Part shown: in pieces, positions 28,701-39,300 of the stretch
Layout: every line of letters begins with the position of its first letter
Position numbering within the stretch: position 1 is the stretch's first letter
Origin: Salegentibacter sp. R32
GTDB taxonomy: Bacteria; Bacteroidota; Bacteroidia; Flavobacteriales; Flavobacteriaceae
Reading direction: 5' to 3'
Assembly: GCF_008692195.1 (NCBI RefSeq)
Contig: NZ_RXOM01000026.1
Span: 1-50,680, forward strand
Length of the DNA: 50,680 nt
The notes under the pieces: model-generated
Told to the model about the DNA's origin: nothing
Database searches by the model: none
Seen by the model: the letters and a program-made list of their open reading frames with translations, nothing else
Position numbers and translations under genes: made by a program

Positions 28701-31700
28701 GAAGAACTGCCATTAGAAATAGAAGGAGATTACCTTATCCCTACAAAATATGCAGGAAAATTATGGCTGTTTTGGCCTATTTTTATTGAAAAAGGAGATG
28801 GAGGCGGAGAAGTAGAAGCTTCTATGGACGTTAGCTCAGGAGGAAATAAAAATACCTATTCGGGAACGCCACCGCAACCTAATAAATACTATGAGATAAG
28901 AATAGCTTGGTCCACAGAATTTCGGGGACAATGGCAGCCTAAGAAAATCACCAAAGAAACGTTTAAAACCCAGCCTTCAGATTTTGAAGTATTAAGCAGT
29001 AAGCGTAATTTTATTTTTAATACTAAAATTTCTAATGAAGGTGATCTTCTATTTAAATCAGGCTATTATATAAATAGTGATTCCAATAGTTCATCATATA
29101 TGATGAATAAATCTTTACGGTTTTACAATAGTAATTCCCAACCGAAAATGATAGAGTTAGATGTCGATCCTAATAGAGAATTATTGCCCTATGCCGATCC
29201 TTATTTTATGAAAAATAAGTTTATGCAAGAAGAAGACGTTAGCAGGTATAATGCTGCGAATTATCCTGAGTTTTCACGCTTAATAACTTCTGAAACTCCT
29301 GCATCGGCCACTTTACCTCAACAATTTCCGAAAGATGCTTTAGCTTCAGATTACGCGTTCTTTTATGGAGATGAAAAGCATAGCTTTTTTGTAAATCCGG
29401 AAGTAGGTGTACCTGTTGCAGAAGAAGTGAATGGTTTAACCCGTCAAGCTTTTAGTCTGGAAAATACAACCGCTTTGGGAAGTACTTCTATGAGTAGCCT
29501 AGGGATTATTGTGAACCAGTCTCTTCCAACCGGTCCAAGTAATCTTACCGAAACGGTATTAGCCCAACCTATGGGGAGCAGTTTAACAGATACTTATTTT
29601 GGTGCTGCAGATGAGCAAACCACCATTGTGGTAGATCATCCTGATCCCGACTTTCCTGAAGATCCAGGAGATCCAGGATATCCAGGATATCCACCTTTAA
29701 GACCTATAGGCCCTCATGATCCCATTGTTTTGGAGCCCCATAATCCTGAAGAACCTGAAGAAGAAACCGTTAATCAACCAAGTCATCGTTTTTATACTCA
29801 TTACCATCCTTATGCCGATGATTTTTACAGGGAAGTCAACCGCTATGGGTTAGAAGGTATTTATCAACCTATTCAGGAAAATTTAAAACGACAGTTGGCA
29901 CAAAGTGATTTTGATTTTGCGGCAACCTATAATCCTTCCGATAAAGTCATCCCAAAATACCCGGTAGAAAATATTGATTTTTCTTCTTTTGGTGCTTATA
30001 GTGTGTATAATTGGGAATTGTTTTATCATATCCCTATGGCAGTAGCCCAATTGCTTACGGCCAACTTTAGGTTTGCAGAAGCACAACAGTGGCTCCATTA
30101 TATTTTTGATCCTACCGAATCAGAAGGTAAAACCCCGGAGCGTTTTTGGAAGATAAAACCTTTATATGAATTTTCTAAAATTGATACCGAACAAGAATTC
30201 TTAGAATTCACACAGGGGAATGATGAAAATTTAGAAAAACTCGTCAAACAATGGGAGAAAAATCCATTTAATCCACACCTCATCGGTAGGTTTCGTGTAT
30301 CTACTTACATGCGTCGGGTAATTATGGTATATATTGAAAACCTGTTAGCTTGGGCAGATCAATTATTTACACAAGATAGTATAGAATCGATTAATGAAGC
30401 TTTTCAATTGTACATGCTTGCTTGGAGAATTTTAGGTAAACGTCCAGAAAAATTACCTGCTCCATCACAAAGTGTTAAAAATATTGGGCAACTTATCGAT
30501 CCGACTATTCCTCATTTTTCCACCTTAGAAAGGATTGCAGATGGAGTGTCATTAAACACCATTAATAATGATATAAGTTTTAATACCACAACTTGGCAAC
30601 CTGCTTCTTTTCACCTGCGTCAAAGTCCGGTACATCAATTAAGTGATAATAGAAGATCCCTTAATCTGCAAGTTGCTCAATCCGGTACCTTACAAAGTAC
30701 AGCTGTTTTAGGAGGAGCGCAACCTGCTGTATCCAACTTTTCCGGTATTCGGAATAATTACAACCAAATAGGTATCTTCCAAGCCCCCAATCCAGAACCT
30801 TTTAATCCTGCCGGAGATCAATTTAATCAAGCTGCTTCTTCTATAAATACACTAGGTTATTTTTGTGTATTGCCCAATACGCAATTAAATGAATATTGGG
30901 ATAAAGTAGAAGATCGTCTATATAAAATTAGGCATTGTCTTAACATTGAAGGAGAGGAGCGTTCATTGGCTTTATTTGAACCTCCAATTGATCCGGGTGC
31001 CATTATTGCTGCTTTAGCTGGAGGGGCAAATCTTGCTTCAGTAATCCAAGGATTAAATGCTCCCTTACCTTACTACCGCTTTAGATACCTCATCGATAGG
31101 GCGATGGCACTTACCGCTGAAGTAAAAGGTTTAGGGCAATCTTTAAAAGAAGCTTTAGAAAAAGCCGATGCAGCAGAGCTTTCCCTGTTACGTGAAGAAC
31201 AACAGCAATACGTATTGGATGCTGTAAGAAAAGTAAAAATTAAAGCCGTAGAAGAAGCAGAGCAATCTCTTGTGGTCTTACAAGCTCAACGAGAAAATAT
31301 GAAGTATCGGGAGCAATTCTACCGCAGTCGAAAATATACCATTACCGAGGAAGAGAATTATCTAAAATCGATGCAAAAGTCCAAATCTCAACTGGAAACA
31401 GCTAGAGCTTTGAGCTTCGTAATCGGTACATTAAGTACAATACCTGAGATTTCTTTCGGAGTAAATGGCGCCTTTGGTTCCCCTCACGCCGCAACCAAAA
31501 TAGGAACCCACGTATTTACAGGGGCATCCAGAGCTGCTGCACAAGCACTACAGACTTCATCAAGTATATCAAGCAGTCGTGGAGGTATTGAAAATACTAA
31601 AGGCGGTTGGTTACGACGTCAGGACGAGTGGACCTTTCAGGCAGAATCGGCCAAGAAAGAACTTGCTCAATTAGAAGAGCAAATAAATGCTTCGCAAATC

Positions 31701-33095
31701 AGGATAGAAATGGCGAAACGAGACCTAGACGCACACGATCGTCAAATATCCAATGCGGTAGAAATGCAACAAGTAATTGATGCCCAGTTTGCCAATCGGG
31801 ATTTATTTATCTGGATGCGTACAGAATTAAGTAACCTTTATAGAAGTGCTTATAACGATGCTTTAAGTTTAGCAAAACAAGCAGAACAATGTTTTAATTT
31901 TGAACTTTGGGATGTAGAAGGACCTTCTAATGCTGTATTTATCACCACAGATCACTGGAATGGACTGAAAAAAGGATTACTATCGGGAGAGAAACTAGAA
32001 CGTCAGTTGCGAACCATGCAAACTAATTATGATGCTCAAAACGACCGTCTATTTGAATTGAATAAAAATATTTCTTTAGCAGAAGTAGATCCGGGCGCTC
32101 TATTGAGGTTTAAGCAGACCGGAAAAACCGTATTCAGTATTCCAGAGTTTATTTTCGATTTGGATTATGCCGGACAGTACCAACGTCGAATAAAATCTAT
32201 AGCCATCACCATTCCTTGTGTGGCCGGGCCTTATGGAAATGTAACTGCACGTCTTTCCCTTACCGGAAATAGAGTACGTAAAGAGGCAACCTTAATAGAA
32301 GGTGAATATGCTGAACAAAATAATGATGCAAGGTTCCGTGCGGGAATCTCTCCTTCACAAGGGCTTTCTACCACTATTGGTACCAGTAATGGAAATCAAG
32401 ACCGTGGGTTGTTTGAATTTAACTTCAACCAAGAACGCTATTTGCCTTTTGAAGGAGCAGGGGTTATTAGTAATTGGGTATTAGAACTTCCAACGGTATA
32501 TCAACAATTTGATTACGATTCCATTAGTGACGTTATCTTACATATAGATTATACCGCTAGGGAAAATACAGGAACTTTTAAGCAGGCGGCTGAAAACTAT
32601 ATAAAAGATAATGTAAACCAGGCCTTTTCTGAAGGAGCAGGATGGTCAGAATTAATCAGTTTAAAGTCCCAATTCTCAGATGCCTACTATCAATTTCTTC
32701 ATCCTGCAGAAGGAGCCAATATGGAAACTAGTTTTGTGATAACGAATAAACAGTTCCCATACATATTTAATGGTTTAGCTACGGAAATTACCAGTATGAT
32801 GGTACTCATCAGACCCAAAGAAGGCTATGAAAATGAATTTGATGAGCCACAAGTAAATGTGAAGTTAGGGGAAACCGAGAACTTACCAGGTTATCAATCT
32901 ATGGATTTTGGAACAAATCAAGATGATAAAACCAAAGGACTTCTTTATGCGTCTTTTGATTATGCTTCCTCGCCAATAGGAGGAAAGGAGAAAAGTATCA
33001 CACTCAGAAAAACAAGTGATTCTACGGTTCCTCCTATAGTTGTTCCCGAAAAAGTAGAAGATATTTTACTATTGGTGAATTTTAAAGAAGAGTAA
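22782..33095 (+). CDS. Tc (ABC) toxin subunit A, TcA/TcdA-like
   Basis: TcA forms the pentameric receptor-binding and injection channel of Tc toxins and docks the TcB-TcC cocoon. At 3437 aa it is much longer than TcdA1-type proteins (about 2500 aa). The N-terminal part includes two Ig-like segments (about 155-240 and 240-326; YQWRKDEENIEG and LEDAGGYDCII in the second) and a carboxypeptidase-regulatory-like domain (about 327-410). The family hallmark CACEHCKSVFGPAAYLVDLL starts at residue 864. A neuraminidase-like stretch (about 1937-2003) and a proline-rich linker (about 2285-2327) follow. The long helical pore region (about 2783-3100) leads to the C-terminal TcB-binding domain (YAGQYQRRIKSIAITIPCV, about 3128-3146). 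No signal peptide is present, as is usual for Tc toxins. The TcB-TcC fusion follows 222 bp downstream. Confidence 0.9.
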   Translation: MADSQPTWDGFFAYFIPDYQSVLQALKETYETNLDITTFEQFSERLANPGRLESEISNFASDTPFILAFCEYIKSKANELNSWEEFSVDNDIYNGEIIANFYQARELSFQEFQNIEVANFAKDFVSSIAQDTDFLADYVVNLHNIYVNNPNPPTLEIIEQPKDFVGCSGDLATFNVQPNIKNVRYEWYRTDNVTQANYGNSYSFELTAINPELEVVAIIYYKYNEPNMQSVVSNRVMALVNIPIIETQPQSKNVEIGRTVNFSVSVQGQELQYQWRKDEENIEGAIEPTLTINNVGLEDAGGYDCIIVSPCAGRTTNKATLEVNTSVSNTIRGKILTAQREPAQEYTVKAFRSYLGEETIIGETITDEKGNYTIYYEPSENINSKKLSLLIEVSHPGVKQRSPLIMGAAKHQVINMITTKERLVGINEFEQLEEWFNKNLASFDWDQVKEQDIENFSEASNFPSAWIRAYAQAKTFTANESHIQGYYALIRSNSAFKKKNFLYKEANEAIDALKTAKKRKIIPESFDEDQFTTYLYNDFKSEVDNLLSSAPDSKINNFIDLAGFSGASQNVKSKFFTLQKQYQNNAKEFWSQIDSDADFDTYQQGLKLISQMGAVTAVNMDLMQHIKSSHSSLSGPEDLVLLNEADLKQDILDSGSTVPSFIKGKNSTEKRNNYARWISERIEESYPTLYMYVRIKENPSFPSQQDFGVFFSNNTDFELDKISIHQYLSDNPNALEGITDPEEFTDNLLRVQRFHSIAPRGNRARVTSALVAKDYRSAPQIAQTPAQLFFSNVSDVLDHRTASQLYNTAREVTARSINFLGKYHQGLNASEFSVIRGNVINTDNTSLRQIFPNIESLLGETDYCACEHCKSVFGPAAYLVDLLQFCQEIETNGINLYELLTQTYEGLSSPRRGDMPKIDLTCDNTNVVLPSIDIINELLCKLVDHNFPSNRQTAKTAAELRITPQYPPTNEVNQSLIDQVFPWVLPFDYYATSAYLQLPIADTSRNEIAWKFPKQGGDGSSEELQIIRTMTGLELSVGNWSRLKMDAFDLSQTYGVEGSVSGIFESSGSLLIEKLIDHVGLSFDRFKKLLQTATLNPYKASGDRTYSITYTGDGCSLESARINNIANFYQRLYYLEKLSSTLDWNLTLSDHYIRGNNLLNAIDSANTDELTQALHNLSLQQKLSEKLKIQFNDVLSWLTVLNTNSLAEDTLTQFEQIYKNPELGYNYTDAELEGLQLNGERTEIETPKSLLAMKGVVRASLQINNLDELVNSNWLGDDNYQLNLSLKRYSQLYAYVELANALNLEINELVVLWGKFNDIEQPPLENNYDNLLDLLDFVEFMERLHRSNFKVDELLYLFTDRSLEPILPEAKQTEFLIELRKLLKETWETKLLGLKNTASGIHFLLKTQTISEVQTDDLDHIDLIIKGEYDEEVESQLLDWWYDFDLLSATNINLGEFQSRVIEIYATEPYLKDPQDRIHYIYKVFADAQQTSAGEPSLMDTVFSNYLQQFAVESFVSHFIKDYPNVAPLQNELLTKASYLTIPQDSTTPVIDIFTDRGFVEEEDTINPSNYPQIYSAFQLIFKNVVFLSKFPNIDKYYQLFYNQIPNGWPQPAKLPLTGQPDPEEDAMIKGLLEVWRLQQVEKYLALHQSELVLMLLQIQIGELAGEQNIQERLEIISTWRIDQIQHLTISFNFSDAYWLGSTWLYQLYQAFQVAGKLDAFPSVVQRWNKENLHKADSIGIQQTVRKQLKTESDRKKLIQANDYLRESLRDALVGYVVRQTSVLDGELFEKSKEGLADFLLVDIQKSSCSLTSRVKQALSAIQMLVQRSLLGIERLSDTTTFEIPAPAVKEWVWRKNYRVWEANRKVFLYPENWLLPETRDDQTQLYQSFVEEISQNDVTDENARRAVSNYLKGLHEIADMEICQIYHEEEYEDDNYENGYLTDTVHIFARTKNEPHTYYYRKWVDDAYFTPWEELPLEIEGDYLIPTKYAGKLWLFWPIFIEKGDGGGEVEASMDVSSGGNKNTYSGTPPQPNKYYEIRIAWSTEFRGQWQPKKITKETFKTQPSDFEVLSSKRNFIFNTKISNEGDLLFKSGYYINSDSNSSSYMMNKSLRFYNSNSQPKMIELDVDPNRELLPYADPYFMKNKFMQEEDVSRYNAANYPEFSRLITSETPASATLPQQFPKDALASDYAFFYGDEKHSFFVNPEVGVPVAEEVNGLTRQAFSLENTTALGSTSMSSLGIIVNQSLPTGPSNLTETVLAQPMGSSLTDTYFGAADEQTTIVVDHPDPDFPEDPGDPGYPGYPPLRPIGPHDPIVLEPHNPEEPEEETVNQPSHRFYTHYHPYADDFYREVNRYGLEGIYQPIQENLKRQLAQSDFDFAATYNPSDKVIPKYPVENIDFSSFGAYSVYNWELFYHIPMAVAQLLTANFRFAEAQQWLHYIFDPTESEGKTPERFWKIKPLYEFSKIDTEQEFLEFTQGNDENLEKLVKQWEKNPFNPHLIGRFRVSTYMRRVIMVYIENLLAWADQLFTQDSIESINEAFQLYMLAWRILGKRPEKLPAPSQSVKNIGQLIDPTIPHFSTLERIADGVSLNTINNDISFNTTTWQPASFHLRQSPVHQLSDNRRSLNLQVAQSGTLQSTAVLGGAQPAVSNFSGIRNNYNQIGIFQAPNPEPFNPAGDQFNQAASSINTLGYFCVLPNTQLNEYWDKVEDRLYKIRHCLNIEGEERSLALFEPPIDPGAIIAALAGGANLASVIQGLNAPLPYYRFRYLIDRAMALTAEVKGLGQSLKEALEKADAAELSLLREEQQQYVLDAVRKVKIKAVEEAEQSLVVLQAQRENMKYREQFYRSRKYTITEEENYLKSMQKSKSQLETARALSFVIGTLSTIPEISFGVNGAFGSPHAATKIGTHVFTGASRAAAQALQTSSSISSSRGGIENTKGGWLRRQDEWTFQAESAKKELAQLEEQINASQIRIEMAKRDLDAHDRQISNAVEMQQVIDAQFANRDLFIWMRTELSNLYRSAYNDALSLAKQAEQCFNFELWDVEGPSNAVFITTDHWNGLKKGLLSGEKLERQLRTMQTNYDAQNDRLFELNKNISLAEVDPGALLRFKQTGKTVFSIPEFIFDLDYAGQYQRRIKSIAITIPCVAGPYGNVTARLSLTGNRVRKEATLIEGEYAEQNNDARFRAGISPSQGLSTTIGTSNGNQDRGLFEFNFNQERYLPFEGAGVISNWVLELPTVYQQFDYDSISDVILHIDYTARENTGTFKQAAENYIKDNVNQAFSEGAGWSELISLKSQFSDAYYQFLHPAEGANMETSFVITNKQFPYIFNGLATEITSMMVLIRPKEGYENEFDEPQVNVKLGETENLPGYQSMDFGTNQDDKTKGLLYASFDYASSPIGGKEKSITLRKTSDSTVPPIVVPEKVEDILLLVNFKEE

Positions 33096-33185
33096 TAAGG
33101 AACGGAGGTCTCGACTCCACTCGACCTAACAAGGAGGTTGGTTTTGACTGATTTGCTAAAGAGTGTCTCTTCGAGCTTGCCTGCC

Positions 33186-33221
33186 GAAGGAAGGCGGATT
33201 CGAGAAGGAAGGCGGATTCGA
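33186..33221 (+). repeat. 18-bp direct tandem duplication between TcA and TcB-TcC
   Basis: GAAGGAAGGCGGATTCGA occurs twice head to tail (33186-33203 and 33204-33221), with a partial third unit after it. It belongs to a GC-rich patch (about 33100-33240) unlike the coding sequence on either side. Confidence 0.85.
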
Positions 33222-33242
33222 GAAGTAAAGCGGTAGCGAAAG

Positions 33243-33279
33243 TGAGGAATCTTTTGGTTGAGAAGAAAAAGATTCCTCA
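33243..33279. terminator. 13-bp perfect hairpin between TcA and TcB-TcC
   Basis: TGAGGAATCTTTT (33243-33255) pairs exactly with AAAAGATTCCTCA (33267-33279) around an 11-nt loop. It may reduce read-through from TcA into TcB-TcC, setting subunit ratio, or it may be a dispersed palindromic repeat. The downstream start codon is 39 bp away. Confidence 0.6.
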
Positions 33280-33317
33280 TCCTTCTAGAATTTAGAATAC
33301 CAAAAAAAACTTAGAAA

Positions 33318-36300
33318 ATGGAGAAACAAAATAATAACCTTAACCAAGACCAAAAAGCATCTACAGCTAGTCCTGCAAATAATACTATGCAGAATAATAG
33401 TTCTACTTCTTTTACAGGTTCTTCTGCAGCAAGTAGTTCTACTGCAGTAGAATTGCCAAAAGGGGGAGGAGCTATTCGTAGTATGGGAGAAAAATTTTCT
33501 GCTAATCCCGTCACCGGTACCGCTTCTTTTTCCATTCCTTTACCCCTAAGTAAAGCAAGAAATAAATTTCAACCTGAGCTTTCACTTTCTTATAATTCAG
33601 GAGGTGGAAATAGTCCTTTTGGAATGGGATGGGACGTAGGTATAGCTTCCATTACCCGTAAAACCAGTAAAGGACTTCCTAGATATACCCCCGAAGATGT
33701 ATTTCTATTGGCAGGAGCCGAAGATTTAGTGCCCATCCTAAATGAAAATGGAGAAGTTTATAAAAGGGAAGAAAGCGATGCGATTGTTTTTAGATATCGT
33801 CCACGGGTAGAAGGTCTTTATAACCGTATAGAACGCTGGGAAGATAAAAATAGCGGAGTGAGCCATTGGCGGGTAACTGATAAGGAAAATGTAACTTCTG
33901 TTTTTGGACAGACAGCGCAAGCAAGGATTTTTGACCCCAGCAATCAAAAAAATGTTTTTCAATGGAAAATAGAAAAACGTTTCGATGCCTTGGGAAACTG
34001 TATTCAATTTGAATACAAACGAGAGAACCAAGAAAATATTAATGGACAGGAGAGTTGGGAGGGAAACCGATTGGTTCAAGGAAAATCTTACAACCAATTA
34101 TATGTGAAGCGAATTTTTTATGGAAATTCAGTAATGTATCCTTCAGCTTCTTTTGAAACAGATAACCAGTGGTATTTTCAATTGGTGTTTGATTATGGCG
34201 AACACCCACAAGAAAACCCAACCCCCGTTGAAGAAAATACTTGGCCGGTAAGAAAAGACCCATTTTCAGGTTACAAAGCAGGGTTTGAGATTCGTACGTA
34301 CAGAATGTGTTATCGGGCACTTTTATTTCATCAATTTTCCGAAGAAAATGAAGGCAATCCATTTCTGGTGAAAAGTTTAGAACTGGAATATGATGAAAAT
34401 CCTATTGCTTCTCAATTAACTAAAGTTTTCAAAAGGGGATGGAGAGAAGGAACTACTGAAACCATTCCGCCTTTAAAGTTTTCCTATACCCAAGCGCAAG
34501 TAAATCCAATGGTGCAAACCCTTGATGCGGAAGAGGTGAAAAATCTTCCGGCAGGAATCGATGGGAATCAATACCGATGGATAGATTTATACGGTGAAGG
34601 AATCTCGGGAGTGATTACCGAACAAGGAGAGGCATGGTATTACCAACCTAATGAAGGAAACCTTAATTACTATGAAAACCATCCTGCGGAAGAAACCCCA
34701 GTAGCTCAATTAAAACTAGGAGCTGTAAAACGTCTCAATTATCACCCGGTGCCCGGAGGCCCTTCTAATTTACAAGATATTGATGGCGATGGAAAACCAG
34801 AAATGGTCATTCGTCAACAAGGAATGCAGGGGATTATGGAATGGCCTCTCAAAGCCGATCAAGAAGAGGAACCACAAGTTACAAAAGGGTATTTTCGCCC
34901 ATTTACGGGAGCTCCCAATTTTACAGAGGCTAATCCCAATGTTCGGTTTTTAGATTTAACCGGTGATGGCTTGGCCGATATGATGATTACCGAACAAGAC
35001 AAAATTCAATGGATTCCTTATCATAACGATCCACCGGGTTATGATCGCCCGCATGATATTGCCAATGCTTTAGAAGAAGAAAATGGCTCCCGTGTAGTAT
35101 TTGCCAATGCCCAACAAAATATTTTCTTGGCCGATATGAGTGGTGATGGACTATCTGATTTGGTTCGTGTAGAAAACGGAGCACTTTGTTATTGGCCTAA
35201 CTTGGGTTATGGACGCTTTGGAGCCAAAATTATGATGGGAGGAGTTCCCACTTTTGATCGTTCCGATCTTTTTGATCCTCAGCGCATTCGTTTAGGCGAT
35301 ACCGACGGTAGCGGGACCACCGATGTTATTTATTTGGGAGCTACAAAAACTACCTATTACCTTAACCAATCGGGAAATAGCCTAGCAGATGGAGTAGAAT
35401 TGGAGCTATTTCCACGAATGGATAATTTACAGAATGTGAGCCTTCAGGATATTTTTGGAAATGGGACCGCGTGTTTGGTATGGAGTAGTCCCGAGGAAAA
35501 AAGTAAACCTTTTCAAGTACGTTATATCGATTTGATGGGGCAAAAACCTTACTTACTGGAAGAAACCGATAATAGCATGGGAGCTCTTCGTACATACAGT
35601 TATGCCCCTTCTACCAAGTTTTATTTACGGGATAAACGTGAAGGTAATGCTTGGGCTACCAAACTTCCTTTCCCTGTGCAAACGCTGGAGCGCGTGGAAG
35701 TTTTTGAGCAAATTACTGAAAGACGTTTTGTAAGTCGCTATGCGTACCATCACGGGTATTTTGATCCCGTAGAGCGGGAATTTCGTGGCTTTGGAATGGT
35801 AGAACAGTGGGATAGCGAAACTTACGATTCCTTTAACCTTCCGGCCCTTTATGAAGTTGGAAGTAATGCCTTAGAAGAAGAAAGCCATACACCGCCTATT
35901 TATACCAAGACTTGGTTTCATAATGGTTATTACAGTAAAACCACCAAGTTAGAAGAAGCTTATAAAAAAGAATACTGGAAAGGAGATCCAGAAGCTTGGC
36001 AACTTCCCTCATTAGTGTTCTCCATAGAACAATACCAAGAGTTAACGCCAGAAGAATTTAGGGAAGCCCATCGGGCCGTAAAAGGAAGCATGCTAAGGCA
36101 GGAAATCTATGAAAGCCCCCTAGCCCCCGAAGGGGGAACTATTGAGGGTGGGGAAGAAGTGGGTGTACCCTATCAGGTGGTGGAAAACAGTTTTTTTACA
36201 GAATGCCTTCAGAAAAAGGATATTAATAAACATGGGATATTTCGGGTATATCAACGGGAAGCCTTAAGTACCCATTATGAGCGTGATTCAGCAGATCCGC

Positions 36301-39300
36301 GTATAGAACACCAATTAACTTTAGCGACTGATGATTATGGCAATGTATTGCAAGCTGCAAAAATTGGTTACCCTAGAAGAGAAGCCCCCTCCGGCTCCCC
36401 CCAAGGGGAAGGGTTTGGAGAACAGCAGCGGAGTTATATCTCGGTAAGTGAGGCAAGTTTTATCAATAAAGCCAATAGCTTAGATTTTTATAGAATTGGG
36501 GCACCACAAGAACAAAGCCTTTGGGAATTCCGTACGAGTAACCCACCTTACTCTGTCAACAGTTTGCCGCCTTGGCGTCCCGAGCATTTAAAAAATGTAA
36601 TAGATAGTGCCGCTATTATTCCGCCGGAAGATAATTTCTCCAGTGGTAATGAGAAGCAATTGCAAAGCCAAAATGCGAGTACTTATTACAGTCAAGATTT
36701 AAGCGGGGAACTCCCTTTAGGGGAAATTTCTGCCCATGGATTGCCTTACCGTACCTATCAATTAGCTTTTACTGAAGCATTAATCAATACCATTTACAAT
36801 ACAGATACAACCCGAATTGATGTAAACGAACTATCTAACCCACTTACCGAAAGCGGTTATGTAAAAGATCCCTTCGACTCTGCTCAGGACAAGTGGTGGG
36901 TGCCTTCGCCAAGAATGGTTTTTAACGCCAATACCTTTTATTTGCCTATAGAACAACATGATGCCTTTGGTGGGATCACCCAATTAAGCTATGATGCTTA
37001 CCATTTGCTCATTACCCAAATGGAAGATCCTATAGGTAATACAAACTCCGTTAGTAACGATTACTGGAGCTTACAGCCCCAACAAATTACCGATGCCAAT
37101 GGTAACCGCCGAGCGGTAAAAATGGATGCACTTAATAGGGTAATTGCCCTAGCCGTTATGGGGAAAGCGCCCGATGATCCTGACTATCCCGGTTATGAAC
37201 AAGGCGATTCGCTAGCTGTACCAGGTACAAGTTTTACGTATCACCTGCACGCGTTTGAAGAAGAAGGCAAACCCGCTTCAGTCACTACTGTAAAAAGGGA
37301 AACCCATATTCACGATCCCAATGCCAATAACGAAACCTTAACTGAAGTAACCTATACCGATGGACTCGGGGTAGCACTACAGCAGCGTGTACAGTTTGGA
37401 GCAGAAGAAAATGGCGTGATGCCGGTAGCCGTCACCGGCAGGCAAATTAAAAACAATAAAGATTTGGTGGTCGTACAATACGAACCCTATTTAGACAGTG
37501 GCTTGGAGTATAGCGAAAACACTCCGCAGGAAGCCACAAAAATAAAAATGACTTATGATGCCTTGAACCGTTTGATACGGACAGATTTTGATGATGGTAC
37601 CTTTACCAAAGTAGAATTTAATGCTTGGCAACAAAAAGAATTTGATCAAAACGATACCGTTTTAGACAGCCAATGGTATATTGATCGCGGCAGTCCTGAT
37701 CCTTCTGGTGATGAACCTGGACCTACCTATCCTGAAGAACGTACAGCATGGTTGGCTGCACAAGCCTATAATACACCACGCGTGTTAGAATTAGACCCAC
37801 TGGGACGTATGTTTTTAAGGCGGAATGATAATGGCAGCGATGGCTCTCCGGTCTATTACGATACCCGTTTTGTGCTAAGTATTAAAGGCAATAAACAACA
37901 AATGATTGATGCCCGGGGTATGACTACCGAGTATAGGCCCCCTCTAGCTCCCCCCAAGGGGGAGGATGAAGATCCCGTTTTTAATTTAATTGATAACCCT
38001 GATAGTGGGAAGACCTGGTTTTTGCATGATGTTGCCGGTAAGCCGGCCTACCGCTGGGATGCCCGTGGCTACCGGCAACGTATGGAATATGACGAAGCCC
38101 AACGCCCGGTAGGAAAATGGGTACAACCACCCAATGAAACCCAGGAACTACTAAAAGAAAAAACCTTATATGGTATTCTTGCCGATGAGGCACGCAGTCA
38201 CAATTTAAAGGGGCAAGTATACCAGCAGTTTGACCAAGCGGGGCGGCAGTTTTTTTTGGATTACGATTTTAAAGGAAATTTAAAAACCGAAGCGCGACAG
38301 TTTGCTCAAGTTTTTGATGAGGTGTTAGACATAAGTATAGATATTGCCTTAGAAGAAGAAATATATACCACTGCCTATACTTACGATGCCTTAAACCGGC
38401 CTACCAGCAAAACCACTCCCGATGCCAGCACGTGTACCTATACCTACGCCAAGAATGCCATGTTGCAGAGCCAAAGTGTGGAAGTACGGGACAGCGGAAC
38501 TACAGAACAGGCCATTAACAATATAGCTTACAATGCCAAAGGCCAACGTACCGATATTTATTATGCCAATGGTAGCAAAACAAAATATGAATACGATAAG
38601 GATACTTTTCGTATTATTCGTATATTAACTACTAGAAATAACGGGCAAGAAGTCTTGCAAGACCTCAATTATATTTTTGATGCCGTAGGGAATATTACCC
38701 AACAGCAAGATGATGCCCAACAAACCATTTATTTTAGTAACCAAGTGGTGCAGCCGTTAAGTAAATATACCTATGATTCGCTTTATCGCCTTAAAAAAGC
38801 GACAGGGCGTGAACAGAACGGCTTAACCCAACCCGGTGCGAGCGATTGCCCTATACAAACTCCTGTACCCGATACAGAAACTAATGCCTGTAGAAATTAT
38901 ACCTTAAATTATGATTATGACGAGCTGGGGAATATCCTGCAAATACAACACCTAGCGCAAAACGCCAATTGGACAAGGGAATATTTTTACCCTACCAACA
39001 GCAATAAATTAATAGGCCACACCAGTGGACAGACCGATTATACCTACGACGAAGCCGGAAATATGCTCAGCATGCCGCATCTAAACAATATGGTTTGGGA
39101 TGAAAATAATATGTTGTTAGAAGCCGATCTAGGAGGAGGCGGAACAGCCTATTACCGTTACGATAGTAGTGGCAATAGGGTACGTAAAGTTATTGTAAAC
39201 GGAAGCGTAAAAAAGGAAAGGTTGTACGTAGGTGAATGGGAGCTTTGGCAACAAAGCAGTTCAGGAACTATACAAACCGAACGGGAAACTTTGTCCATTA

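Noticed and set aside
37981-38193. Antisense frames inside TcA and TcB-TcC (several of 60-119 aa)
   Set aside because: They are shadows of strongly coding frames with clear family motifs.
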